Assembly (NCBI RefSeq): GCF_029784135.1 | Contig: NC_073746.1 | Location: forward strand, 31,898,387 to 31,962,386 | DNA from: Toxorhynchites rutilus septentrionalis | Lineage: Eukaryota; Arthropoda; Insecta; Diptera; Culicidae | Reading direction: 5' to 3' | DNA: 64,000 bases | In this document: positions 53,500 through 63,659 of the stretch, piece by piece | How the letters are laid out: each line of letters starts with the position of its first letter | Numbering within the stretch: the stretch's first letter is position 1 | The notes under the pieces: model-generated | Told to the model about the DNA's origin: nothing | Seen by the model: only the letters and a program-made list of their open reading frames with translations | Databases searched by the model: none | Program-made: the position numbers and the translations under genes

Positions 53500-55940
53500 T
53501 TTCAAAAAAAAAAAAAATACATAAAAAGTCCAAAAATGATTTTTAAAGGCAATTAGTTAGTCTTCTTGAAAAAACTATGCAGATAATTTTACACTTGCAA
53601 AAACTTTGGATCGTGTTTTCGTATTATTGATTGTATATGTTTTTGTTAGATTACTTAGTTAGAGACAAATGGCTCTATATTTGTTTATATTTTTTCTTGA
53701 AAGCCTTGAAAGGTCCTTTTACATAACATCAAAAAATCTGCGAGGAATTTTTTGTTTGTTTTTGAGTAATGATTTTTCAATGTTTGCATGTTTTCAGGCT
53801 TCGTTCAATATTCTTATCCGACTAGTCTAACGCTTGCATTAAAAACGATTTTCGGTTGTCCATTCGGCGATAAAAAATTACAAAAGATAATTTAATGGGA
53901 CAAATTTCCCGTGAAACATAATTTAATGGACCATGCTACAAAAATATTTCTGTTTACTTTTTATTTATTTAACTTTTAATGTGGGAAAAATATTTACTTT
54001 CCAGGAAGAAAAGTATGACAAGTTGACATTGGTATCATACGTTCCTATGGCCCTATCTCGGAAACAAGCAATAATATCAATACAAAACATACGCACAGTC
54101 CAGATAGTTAATACTAAGCTAATACCCAAGTTTGACCAAAACCATAGTTTAGTTTAGAGATAATCACATACACATTTTTTTTAGTACAAATGAACTTTGA
54201 TATCTGAACGCTAGCCTATGCTAGCTATGTATGTTTATAAAATAGAAGTAGAGGTGGGGTTAAAACGGAGATTGGATTGTACCTTTGTGAATCTATGTTT
54301 CTCGAAACTCAAGTACAGTTTCTTGCCATTTCAATATTTTCTCGAATCGGTCAAATGTTCCACATAAAAGTGTTTTCCGAACAGACCAGTTCGAAACACC
54401 GAAAAGTAGACTATTTTTGTGATGGGGTGGGGGTAAGATGGACAGGTAAAAATTCCAAATGACGATTGAGGATGTATTAAATGAAAGTTTTTCATTTTTT
54501 CACTAAAAAACTTGAAAAGATCTACCGGCACAGTATAAAAGTCAGAAATCATTCGTTTATCCGTGCCCATCCAAAATTCCGCCGAAAACCCACTTTACTC
54601 TTAACATGGCCCGTCAGATTATGTGATCGTAAACAAAATAAACGACTTGACACATCCGACACTTGGAGGTTTAATTGAGACATTATAAAGATGCATGCGA
54701 ACTATCCAAGTCAGACATTGTTCCGTTCGGGAACGCAAATACAGGAAAATAAAGAATAAACCGACAATCGCGCGTTGAATGAGTACCAAAAAATCTCATG
54801 AATTTGACGTTTATACGGCTGGCTGCAGTTAACAACAACGAAAAAGCGATTAACAACAGACGCGGAACAAAAATGCACTCATGTGTTTCCAGCCGAAGGC
54901 CCGTAGCCAAAACAAAATGACAATCCCAAGGTCAGTTGGACGCCGCTGCATCCGATAATCGGCCACCATTTGATGGAAATCTGACAGCGGTTCGACAGTT
55001 CGGAAGCCGATTGCTTACTAATCTTTTCTTAGTGGACATGTTTGGAAATGTTTGACATTTCACTCATTCGGCGCTCCCGTCAGAAAGGCAAACAGAAAAT
55101 TTTATAAAATGAGAATGCATATCGTTTCGGGTTTATACAGGCTGGCTGGTCGAAAATGGAGCAGCGCCGAGCAGCGAGGGACCCCACACGCACACCGAAC
55201 CAACACGGGGGGCCCAATTAAGCATGTTCACGGCATTCATTCCGCTCGTAATATTATAATGTTCGCTCTAATATGTTTCGCCGCACACTCGCCGCGTTCG
55301 CCGGTTTTTCTTGGCTGTGCGCGCAGATTTTTGTGAGGCCGCCATTCATGTGATTTATGTTCTCGCGGTGGACTTTTTTTTTTGGTCGTTTCATTTTTTG
55401 CTGTTGCCATCCTGTTTCAGGAACGAAACACTATTCGTTCCTTCGCGATCGGGGAGAAACTTGGAAGACATATTTTTTCGATTTTACATTTATGTGTTCA
55501 ATTGTTCTACAATAGTAAAGAGACTCTAAGTGCGGGGTATAGTTGAAATTTCAATTTTTGGGTACCAAATGTTTGGGGGTCTCCCTAATACATTTGTAAA
55601 AGGGAAACACCACATCTGCGATGGGACGGTCGCTTGCTTCTCGGTAATTCCGCTCCGCCAAACCGTATGTGTGTGGTACCGTTCCGGGCAATAAGTAGCA
55701 GGAAAAACAATTTTCAAGATTTCTTTCTTGTTCCGAGAAGCGATAACGAAACACAGGCAACCAACAACAAAAAAACTGGAATGAGACGCAGAAAAGATTG
55801 ATAATAACTTAATCAACGAATTTGGCACAGTGGGATTTTTGTCTGCGCTCTCCGGGTACAGTTATGTGTCAACATAAAGTTGGATTTACATATTTTAAGA
55901 ATGAAAGATTAGCAACGTTAATTAATTATACAATTTTCTT
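53500..55940. other. Non-coding; repeat interior then unique DNA
   Basis: At 53660-53790 the words GGCTCTATATTTGTTTATAT and GAGTAATGATTTTTCAATG belong to the CAGCCATTCCATG repeat interior. At 54240-54450 GGGGTGGGGGTAAGATGGAC is a lone end of the AAGATGGACA MITE family. From 54700 to 55530 the DNA is GC-richer and repeat-free, and looks host-derived. Frames there have no motif. Confidence 0.35.
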
Positions 55941-56012
55941 TTCTGTTACAGGTAAAAACTACGGCGGACCCATTCATCAGCCACCGGGAGAAATTTATTG
56001 GCAAAGTATCGA
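55926..56012 (+). other. Acceptor-like site with donor-like GTAAAA or a short exon
   Basis: ATTTTCTTTTCTGTTACAG ends at 55951 and is followed by GTAAAAACTACGGCGGACCC. Two readings are possible. One is a second, weaker recursive splice site (AG|GTAAAA). The other is a small exon, since the next 55 bases translate to KNYGGPIHQPPGEIYWQ and are followed by AAAGTATCG, which has a usable GT. The proline/glycine-rich peptide is more gene-like than its surroundings, but I do not recognise it. Confidence 0.35.
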
Positions 56013-56059
56013 AATAAATTCAGCCTGTTTATTTTCCGCTTTAAGGTATTATGTTTGAG

Positions 56060-56518
56060 TTTTCTGCCTCTTCTAGTAATTTAGCGAAATTCGCGACAAA
56101 AAAGTAACATTGTGTTTTGTTGAATGCTGAAAAAGGAAAGGATAACTCATATGCTCAACAGAAACAGCAGCAATCAGTTGAGATTCAGTTTCAATATTAT
56201 TTCCAGCTTTATGTTGATATTCTACAATATTAATATAAAAAGTAATATCATAATAATATGTTATTTTTACAAAAAAAATGATACCGAGAAAATAATATAT
56301 AATGAATTCTAACATCCATAGTTAACTTCAGTAACACTATCTTTTCTGGTTCAAATAAAATTTTATAAATCAATTTGTTTTATAAATATAATCACCTTTT
56401 TTGAGACAGTCCAAGTCATCCATGAGAGTATCAACACCCAGAATAGATAATTTACATCTAATTGCGGTGTATTTGGAAAAGTAGTAAAATATATGTTCAG
56501 CATATAAAAATTTGCTTT
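56060..56518. other. AT-rich non-coding DNA
   Basis: Nothing recognised. Overlapping opposite frames at 56073-56315 are AT-driven. Confidence 0.3.
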
Positions 56519-56524
56519 GAGCTC

Positions 56525-56650
56525 GTACTCGACCTTTTTTTCAGAGGGGCCACAAACACATGTTAATCATAGTGTCGCGGGCCGCAAACAAAAATAATAA
56601 AGAATGGTGGTGTCTAGGACAGGACCGCATTTTTAACGTACGACTACTAA
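56525..56650 (+). repeat. hAT-end fragment joined to palindromic-MITE end
   Basis: CGTACTCGACCTTTTTTTCA, GGGGCCACAAACACATG and GTGTCGCGGGCCGC match the left end of the hAT at 59364-59440. Directly after, GGACAGGACCGCATTTTTAA and CGTACGACTAC parallel 59463-59500 (CACGACCGCATTGTTAACTT). The same order of two families in both places suggests that they were duplicated together. Confidence 0.6.
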
Positions 56651-56664
56651 ATCCGAACCGTAGT

Positions 56665-56745
56665 TATTCTGTAACAACACAAAGATGATCAATGAGGGTC
56701 CTGAGTTTTGAACTCACGATCGATCGGATCAGTTCTTAACATTAG
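56665..56745 (-). repeat. SINE head fragment, inverted copy of the family at 22204
   Basis: TGTAACAACACAAAGATGAT, CAATGAGGGTCCTGAGTTTT and GAACTCACGATCGATC are the inverted form of 22250-22315. The B box is GAGTTCAAAACTC on the minus strand. Only about 80 bp are kept. Confidence 0.7.
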
Positions 56746-57287
56746 GTTTACAGTCGTTTCTTATACACCTATCTCTACGAACACGCTACAATTTGAATGT
56801 AATCATAGGTCGGGAAAGACGGACATGGCGGGTAAGATGGACACCCATGTATAATTGATGAAATACATTTTTATTTTTAATTTGGATGATGTACAAACTT
56901 GCAATACAGTGTATCAATTGATTAGACACTCACTATGTACACAAAGCTGGCTGTCTGTCAAAATTGTGAATTAAAACGTATAAGTGATCTGCAAAGAACA
57001 GTTCGATATAAATTTTCATCTGCAGAAAATGAAGTTCTCATTGCTAACAAGTAATTTTTTTAATATTTTTCGTTGCGTGAGTGTTTTAGCATCACTTTCC
57101 TTTCATTTCATCAAATCTTTCTTATTTTTACTCAAGAAATATTAATGTTAAAAGAAAACTAATCAAGTCGAGTGAGACGGACACTCCACCGAAAGACAAA
57201 CATTTTGTTTTGAAAACAATTTGATTATCTTCTTTTTCTTTTTTTAAACAGATGCCCACTAGCTTCGCTTGCAAGAGCAACCAGATA

Positions 57288-58585
57288 AAGGGTGTGTCAC
57301 ATCAAATTGCAGCACGGAAAAAACGCTGTAGAAATTTAATTTTTAGGAATTATATCTTCAGCTTTCGCTTATAATCAGATAAGAGTGTATAGATCACGTT
57401 GGCCATGCTTCACTGTCAATTTTTCGTAAATTTGGAAAAATGTCGTCGAACGAAAAAGAGCGTCGTGAATTAATCCTGCGCACTCATTTCGAGAATCCGG
57501 AGTTGTCACATCGGGACATCGGTAAGATGCTGGGAATCGTCCAATCCACGGTCAGCAGAGTACTAAAACGATACTTCGAGAACCTAACCATCGACCAGAA
57601 GGTGAAGAACGGCAAAAATGGATGCTCCGTCAGTGAAAAAGATCACAAGCGCGTAGTTAAGCAGTTTAGACGTGATCCGAGAAGTTCGGTCCGGGATGTC
57701 GCCAATAAGCAGATTTTGTCAAGTTCATTCGTTCAGCGGACCAAGCAGCGGGAGGGCCTGCGTACATACAAGGTTCAGAAGGCTCCTAACCGCGACGAAA
57801 GGCAAAACATGGTGGGGAAGACGCGAGCCCGGAAGCTGTACACCGAAATGCTGACGAAGCCGTATTGCCTGATAATGGACGACGAAACCTACGTCAAAGC
57901 GGGCTTTCGTCAGCTGCCGGGCCTGTTGTTCTTCTCCGCAGAGGACAAATTCAGCGTTCCGGAGGAGATTCGCAAGCAGAAACTATCCAAGTTTGCCAAA
58001 AAGTACATGGTGTGGCAAGCGATCTGCTCTTGCGGAAAGCGGAGCGCCCCCTTCATGATGACCGGCACGGTAAACGGGCAGGTTTACCTTAAGGAGTGCC
58101 TACAGAAGCGCTCACTACCACTATTGAAGCAGCACGAGGGCCCGACCATCTTCTGGCCGGATCTCGCTTCGTGCCACTATTCAAAGGACGTATTGGAGTT
58201 GTACGAAGCCAACGGGGTCACCTTCGTGCCAAAGGAAATGAACCCGCCCAACGCGCCGGAGCTTCGCCCAATAGAGAAATATTGGGCGATTATGAAGCAG
58301 GCCCTCCGGAAGAACCCAAAAGTTATCAAATCGGAGGCGGACTTCAAGAGAAAATGTATTTCTGTTCAAAAAAAACTACAACCTGACGTTGTACAGAACC
58401 TTATGGACGGGGTAAAGAGGAAGGTGCGAGCATACGGGCTTGGGCTCGAAGTACGAATAAAAAGAAAATGCCAAAAGTTGTTTAATAGTTTTTATTTTAC
58501 TGTTTAAAATTTTCAAAAGGATCGGTCTACTGGGCGAATTTCTACAGCGTTTTTTCCGTGATGCAATTTGATGTGACACACCCTT
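57288..58585 (+). mobile_element. Intact-looking DD37E Tc1/mariner element, 49-bp TIRs, TA target sites
   Basis: The left repeat starts AAGGGTGTGTCACATCAAAT; the right repeat read inverted is the same for 49 bp apart from one mismatch at position 25 (G versus T). TA flanks both borders (57286-57287 and 58586-58587). At 1298 bp with an uninterrupted 355-codon transposase, nothing visible prevents activity. It is nested in the MITE at 56809-58817. An older relative is the relic at 32235-32837. Confidence 0.93.
57440..58507 (+). CDS. DD37E Tc1/mariner transposase
   Basis: This cut-and-paste transposase of 355 residues binds the terminal repeats and inserts at TA. Residues 1-110 form the paired helix-turn-helix DNA-binding region (SHRDIGKMLGIVQSTVSRVL near 23-42; second helix set near 70-105). 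The catalytic centre shows MDDETY (Asp148), FWPDLASCHYS (Asp241) and RPIEKYWA (Glu279). With 37 residues between Asp241 and Glu279 it is DD37E, a spacing best known from mosquito elements. The spacing was counted directly. The final C-terminal block (VVQNLMDGVKRKVRAYG) recurs in the relic at about 32600-32680. The ATG at 57440 lies about 150 bp inside the left repeat, a normal position. Stop at the end is TAA. It is complete, without frameshift, and possibly recently active. Confidence 0.95.
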   Translation: MSSNEKERRELILRTHFENPELSHRDIGKMLGIVQSTVSRVLKRYFENLTIDQKVKNGKNGCSVSEKDHKRVVKQFRRDPRSSVRDVANKQILSSSFVQRTKQREGLRTYKVQKAPNRDERQNMVGKTRARKLYTEMLTKPYCLIMDDETYVKAGFRQLPGLLFFSAEDKFSVPEEIRKQKLSKFAKKYMVWQAICSCGKRSAPFMMTGTVNGQVYLKECLQKRSLPLLKQHEGPTIFWPDLASCHYSKDVLELYEANGVTFVPKEMNPPNAPELRPIEKYWAIMKQALRKNPKVIKSEADFKRKCISVQKKLQPDVVQNLMDGVKRKVRAYGLGLEVRIKRKCQKLFNSFYFTV

Positions 58586-58817
58586 TATCATAGACGAATC
58601 AGCGGAGCGGTTTTTAGAACGTAATCCAAATGCCGGAATATATTTCAGACATAAAAAAGCTGAGAAAAATTACAAGCCGTTCCGAGGGATTTTAGTCAAG
58701 CCTTTTTATCCGATCATTTTTAAGGCCTATTTGAAGACCTCGAAAACTTACCGAGTACATACACATGAATTTTCTGTTAGCGTCCATCTTTTTCTTCAAG
58801 TGTCCGCCTTTCCCGAC

Positions 58818-59355
58818 TCATTCTATTTTTTTCAAAGACGCCGGACACATTAATTTTGCCAAATTTCTGCCTCAAAACAATTTTTATTATGAAAAAAAAC
58901 TAGAAACACGGATAGAAACAGCTTCACTGTACGATTTGGAACCGATTCTTTGATGTTCGAACCGATTCTTCGTGATAAACTGTAACACGTTCAATGCTAT
59001 CTCATTAATGCCATCATTAGAATTAATTTCAGCGATCTTCAAATGTCTACGAAGACTTGGTATCAATAGCTGAAGCTGCCTTTCCGAAACTTCATAGTTG
59101 CCAATTTGTCAAATCGACTTTTTCATTTCGCTATCAGGTACTCATAACATGTGTCGAGCTTGAATTGCTTCCAAAATTTGGGCTTCTTCTTTAGACGATT
59201 TTGACCGTTCTTGTAATTCCCATGTGCACTCCAACATTCCTCTTCCATCGTTGGACCGGGCCCGGAAAGTCTTTCACCTAGTTTACTCATCTTATGAGAA
59301 ATTCTCCTATCAGTAGGAAATTTTTAATCGATAAAACCTTATTAATGACCATTTC
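58818..59355. other. Non-coding; possible decayed minus-strand coding
   Basis: Minus-strand reading around 59150-59000 gives NYEVSERQLQLLIPSLRRHL then KIAEINSNDGINEIALNVLQ, with stops before and after. It looks protein-like but I do not recognise it. The plus-strand frame 58765-58953 has no motif. Confidence 0.3.
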
Positions 59356-60080
59356 GTCTAGACCAGCGGTACTCAACCTTTTTTTCATAGGGGCCACAAA
59401 CACGTATTATTATTGTGTCGCGGGCCGCAAATAAATAAATAAAGAAGAATGATCTTCACGAGCCACGACCGCATTGTTAACTTAGAACTACACAATCATT
59501 GCCTGAGAGTAGAAACATCAAAGTAATTTATAATTAAAAAAAATTGATACAAATATTTGATAGCAATGACAAGGGCCGATAAATAAATGCTTTCACTGAG
59601 TGAAGAGCGCGAACTTTTCGCGAAGCAATTTGAGAAGATTGTCACATTGATTCCAAGCATTGAAATGTACTGTTGATTGCTCGCTGTCTGGAGAACTGAA
59701 ACTGAAATACTGATCTTCTTGAATTTCCAGGTAGTTTTTCAGTATCTCTTAGCAAAATTACATCTTTAACGCAGAATGAAGCATCTCAGGAGAGGAAGAA
59801 CGGCAACAGGAAACTCGAATTTCTTTTCTGCTTTAATTTTGCTCTACACTATGCTTGTTTCTTGCATATTCTGAAGATCCATTCTGCAGTGAAAAAATTT
59901 TTCAACACAGTATCAAAATTTAAATTGAGATTGGTTAGGGCGAGCACAATATATAGAGAACATTCACTGATAGCCAACGACATCAACAAATCTCGACTAC
60001 GAAGGACTCATATTTATAGATTTTGGTGATTTAAATAGTTCTATTGTAACAAGCTTTTGGGTCATTAAGTAACCAGCATA

Positions 60081-60423
60081 TACGAGGGCGGTCCGATAAG
60101 TACTTAGCTCTTCGCCCGATGGTGTCAGTATCGCACGAGAGATTACTTATCGTGTAGTACATTCTCGTAAATGGCTACTGTCCAAATTTCAGTCGAATCG
60201 GACTCGTAGTTTTGTTTCGACCGTGGAAATTTCGCCGTCGTCACGGCCAAATTGGTCGAATTGCACTACGAGCTGCTGCCCGTATTCTCCGTATTCTCCA
60301 GATTTGGCACCGTGTAACTTTTTTCAAGTGTATCGAGCTAAAAGGAGACTATGTTGAGAAATAAATTGTCACTTTTCCAAATTTTTTTTTGTTGTAGGCT
60401 AAGTACTTTGGACTGCCCTCGTA
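60081..60423 (+). mobile_element. Internally deleted mariner (MITE-like)
   Basis: The left end reads TACGAGGGCGGTCCGATAAG then TACTTAGC; the right end inverted reads TACGAGGGCAGTCCAAAGTA then CTTAGCC. Inside, ELHYELLP, YSPYSPDLAPCNFF and LKGDYVE with a stop represent the end of a mariner transposase (family: ELxYELLPHPPYSPDLAPSDFFLF ... LKGDYVE). The middle is deleted. TA is present directly left; the right border TA is not clear. It is nested in the 59364-61779 hAT. Confidence 0.85.
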
Positions 60424-60507
60424 ACTCGTAGACATTTGATTCTTCGAATGAAGTGGTTATCAGGCGAATCCGTTCAACCGACAAAAAAGTATTAACGGTT
60501 TTGTGCG

Positions 60508-61350
60508 TTGCTCCCTAAACGTAACGTTCTGGTTTTAGAAATATTAAACATACACCCCAGTACAGATTCAAATGTGATGGGATTCGAAAAAAACAGAGGC
60601 ACTTCTCACCAGACGGTGTACAAATCGACGTTGTGTCCCCACCGAACAAAACGGCATCATGCCGAGCGATATCTATCTTTCATTCTTCCTTCAATCGAGC
60701 AAAACCGCTGTGTGACATCAGCATTGAGAAAGACTGCTGTCTGATAGTTGGAGCGAGATGACTTTGATGATGTTGTTGTTTCAAATTATAGAGGCTTTAA
60801 AATTCATCAGTTCATTCACCTCTAGCCTTGAAAAAGTTCAACTTGAAAAAGTAAACTTAACACTCGGCCTTAAGAAAAATCATTTCGAAAGTCTCCCTGC
60901 TGTCTGGTTGCTAGTTAGATGGCTGATAATTTGTGAATACTGTAATTTGAATTCGCGAATGGCTTGTTCACTCAATTAATAGAATACGGTGGAGCTTAGA
61001 TTGCAATGTTTTGTCTATCCACATTGTCCTTAGAACGAATACTGCATTTGCATTTCGAATGACAGATTTATGCTCATCCGATTAGCAGTGATATTTAAAT
61101 ATTGCACCTCGACCACTGGAACATGATAGGAAAAAGTGTATTCTTCCAATTTTCGTTAAACTTTAAACGTATATGGGTTAGGGAACCGTAATGTATTACG
61201 TTCCGGAAAAAAATAGAGAATTTTCGATTCGATAGGAATGCAAACCATCAAAATCCATTCAGAGCTAAAATAATTATTAACGTTAGAACTATTTCATAAA
61301 AATGTGACGTGCTTTCTGATTTGATAGCAACGATAAACATAGTTGTATGT
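60508..61350. repeat. Degraded palindromic-family MITE
   Basis: CCTAAACGTAACGTTCTGGT and TACACCCCAGTACAGATTCA at the left and CCATCAAAATCCATTCAG, ATTAACGTTAGAACTATTTC, ATAAAAATGTGACGTGCTTT at the right match 40263-40340 and 38900-38985. The terminal palindromes have decayed (GTTGTATGTC near 61343). Internal frames 60508-60979 are chance. Confidence 0.55.
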
Positions 61351-61357
61351 CAAATAA

Positions 61358-61607
61358 TCTATATAAATAAACATGATTTGGTGTCCGTTCCTCGCGATTT
61401 AACTCAAGAACGGAGCAACGGATTTGAACAGTCAGTATCAGGATTGAAGTGTCTCAGTCTGCATCCAATGCATATGTCAAAAAAGAAATTATATGCTGCT
61501 AATATAGATCGAGCACAGAGAAATAATTTTCGGGGAACGTGAGTGTTCGAAATTATATAAATCAGAAAAGCAATTGTGGGCGCGACGAAGTTTGCCGGGT
61601 CAGCTAG
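61358..61607 (+). mobile_element. Short non-autonomous Helitron
   Basis: Starts TCTATATAAATAAACATGAT and ends GCCGGGTCAGCTAG, with A before and T after, as for Helitron insertion between A and T. The ends match those of the element at 29786-30348. At 250 bp it lacks any Rep/helicase gene. It sits next to the degraded MITE inside the 59364-61779 hAT. Confidence 0.8.
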
Positions 61608-61787
61608 TAGGTAATAATTTCATATTTATTCACTAACGTCAACAAGATTAGCCCGGATTAAATATATTGAATAAATATTTGATCTACTAATATTACTTAA
61701 TGGCAACGGATCAGATGGGCCAACCAAAAGAGCCCGGTGGGCCGCAAGCGGCCCGCGGGCCACAGGTTGAGTATAGCTGGTCTAGAC

Positions 61788-62636
61788 TGTTCCCTTCAAC
61801 AGCGAGAAAAATTACCAATGCATTCAGTCTGATCACAACGTTACTCAGAGATGGTTCTTCGGTTTGTAAATATCCAGCGATAGATGTAATTTATGTAGTA
61901 CAATGCATCAGAGTTACAGACAACACAGAAGTATTAAATCATAATTTTCTGGTAGGATGAAGTCACACACCGTAGCCCAAAGAGTTGTCTACAAACCCTA
62001 TGGATACGGATTTTTTGTTTTGCAATTCTTCTGCAATTAACAATTAATTGTTCTGCAATTAACGCAAAGCTGAATGGATATGAATGTATATTTTGTTTTC
62101 CCCTTCCCTTTTTCACGGCAGCAAATAAGAAACGGACAGAGGTTGGCCAGGTGACACATGCTTCATGCATCAACCGTAGACCAATCGAGACTGACATTTT
62201 TTTTGACATTTGACAAATTTCAAGAAGCTATCACTATTTATAATGATATAAATAGTTTGCTAGTTTGCGGTTTTGAACTATTGAAACAAGTGTTAATGGC
62301 CAATAAGTAAAAAACATCTCTCGCAGATCTTTTATCTTTCCAATAATTTTATTTTCATACCACTTCGTTCATCCGAACGTTTTCGAGACTTTGAATTTAC
62401 ACCCCAGTACAGAAATGAAAGATGTAGTATGACGAAATAATGAACATAAAAACCAAGAAAAATTCTATAACATAAACTCTTTCATAGTGACTTGTTTTGT
62501 TAGATTTGTTTTGTTAGAAGTAATAACCGGTTACCTTCATTAAAAATCATGATTTTTTTTCACAATATAATATACTTATCATGGTCATGTGTGTCACCCA
62601 TCTAAAAGTGACACCCGGGGCGGACAAATACAAATA
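61788..62636. other. Non-coding; lone palindromic-MITE end at 62362-62430
   Basis: CCGAACGTTTTCGAGACTTT, TTACACCCCAGTACAGAAAT and GAAAGATGTAGTATGACG are one arm of the palindromic MITE family with a decayed palindrome. The rest (including frames 61700-61960 and 61934-62209) has no motif. Confidence 0.45.
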
Positions 62637-63482
62637 TAGGTCAGACTCGATTATATGTGATTCGATTATATACAATTTGGGACCCGATTATATACAGTTT
62701 GGAAAACAAGGTTTTTTTATATGTTTCAAATTTGACTTATTTCAAGAAGAAATGTAACCTTTCAACGTTAATGTGAAATTTATGTGGCTATTACATGTAC
62801 AGTGGGGTAAAAATAGTGATTTTTGAGATTTTGCTTGAATTTTTACCAGGAATTGTTTATATCGATATAGCAGCCAAATTAAGAAAGATAGAAGTTAGGT
62901 GTCAAAGATCAAATTAAAGAACGCTTAGAGAGCTTCAATTTGATTGATAGAAACAATCTAGATTAAAATATTTTTTTAGGATAAAACTGATAATAACACA
63001 TACAAAATTATTAGCTTTTAACTTATTCACTTCTAAAATGTTATTTAAGTCCACTAATTTACATGATCCACTTCTATATCCTGTACTGAATTTTCTCATC
63101 TTTTAGATAAAAGCAACAGAATCGTCTTTCGTAGCATACTTTTTAATGTAGAGCCAGTTTGAGGCAACAGAGTCCGAAAGAGAAAAAATGTTCTGTAACT
63201 CTGTCATTGTTGAAATTCGACCATATGCGTTAAATGATTTTTTTCATCAAATATGATCGTCTATCACCTCCTGAGAGAATCTGGATAAATTTATTTTTTC
63301 CATGTGGGAAGGTGTTTTCTGACTTTAAGTAGATGAATCAAAAATCAAATTCCTTTTTTATATTCAAAAAACGAAAGATACATGCAAAAAAAAACGAATC
63401 ATTTTTTTTATGACTCGATTATATACAGAATTCAGAATGAAAAGAAATCAAAAACTGTATATAATCGAGTCCGCCCTGTACA
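62637..63482 (+). mobile_element. TATATAATCGAGTC-family MITE, fullest copy
   Basis: The left end reads GGTCAGACTCGATTATATGT with further GATTATATACARTTTG repeats; the right end inverted reads CAGGGCGGACTCGATTATAT then ACAGTTTT. Ends are formed by two or three repetitions of the GACTCGATTATATACAG word. The interior is AT-rich without frames. Copies at 16430-17083 (inverted), 49208-49880 and 33595-33750 share the order of interior words. Confidence 0.8.
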
Positions 63483-63659
63483 ACAACATATAGAAACCAA
63501 AAGCAAAAATGTGTAATACAGTGGTTTTGTATCACAACCACACATACAAACCTTTCTGATATAATATGAATGTTTGCGCGGATCAAATGATCCGTTGCGG
63601 TAGTTAGGGCAGATTACATATATTTCTCAGTAAAAATAACAGAGAGTAGTGAATAGAGA

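Larger units (their letters stand above)
56809..58817. mobile_element. MITE with GTCGGGAAAGRCGGACA inverted repeats, host of the DD37E element
   Basis: The left end reads GTCGGGAAAGACGGACATGG then CGGGTAAGATGGACACC; the right end inverted reads GTCGGGAAAGGCGGACACTT then GAAGAAAAAGATGGACGC. A further copy of GAGTGAGACGGACACTCC lies at 57170. Removing the nested mariner leaves an element of about 710 bp. In the right part the translation DESAERFLERNPNAGIYFRH, then KKAEKNYKPFRGI, looks protein-like but is not recognised. No target duplication was established. Confidence 0.65.
59364..61779. mobile_element. hAT-type element with perfect 8-bp TSD, containing a Helitron and a mariner MITE
   Basis: The left end is CAGCGGTACTCAACCTTTTT; the right end inverted is CAGCTATACTCAACCTGTGG. 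GGGCCACAAACACG/TGTCGCGGGCCGC at the left is paired by GCCCGCGGGCCGC at the right. The palindromic octamer GTCTAGAC lies on both sides (59356-59363; 61780-61787). Within it are MITE-type ends (59463-59500), a mariner MITE (60081-60423), sequence of the palindromic MITE family (60514-60580 and 61190-61350) and a Helitron (61358-61607). No transposase was recognised; the oldest part seems to be 59440-60070. Confidence 0.88.

Noticed and set aside
54700..55530. Host exons in GC-richer DNA
   Set aside because: Short frames only, no good paired splice sites, no recognisable peptide.
56809..56860. 8-bp or TA target duplication for the element 56809-58817
   Set aside because: Flanks at the two ends (ATCATAG and TCATTCTA) do not match convincingly.
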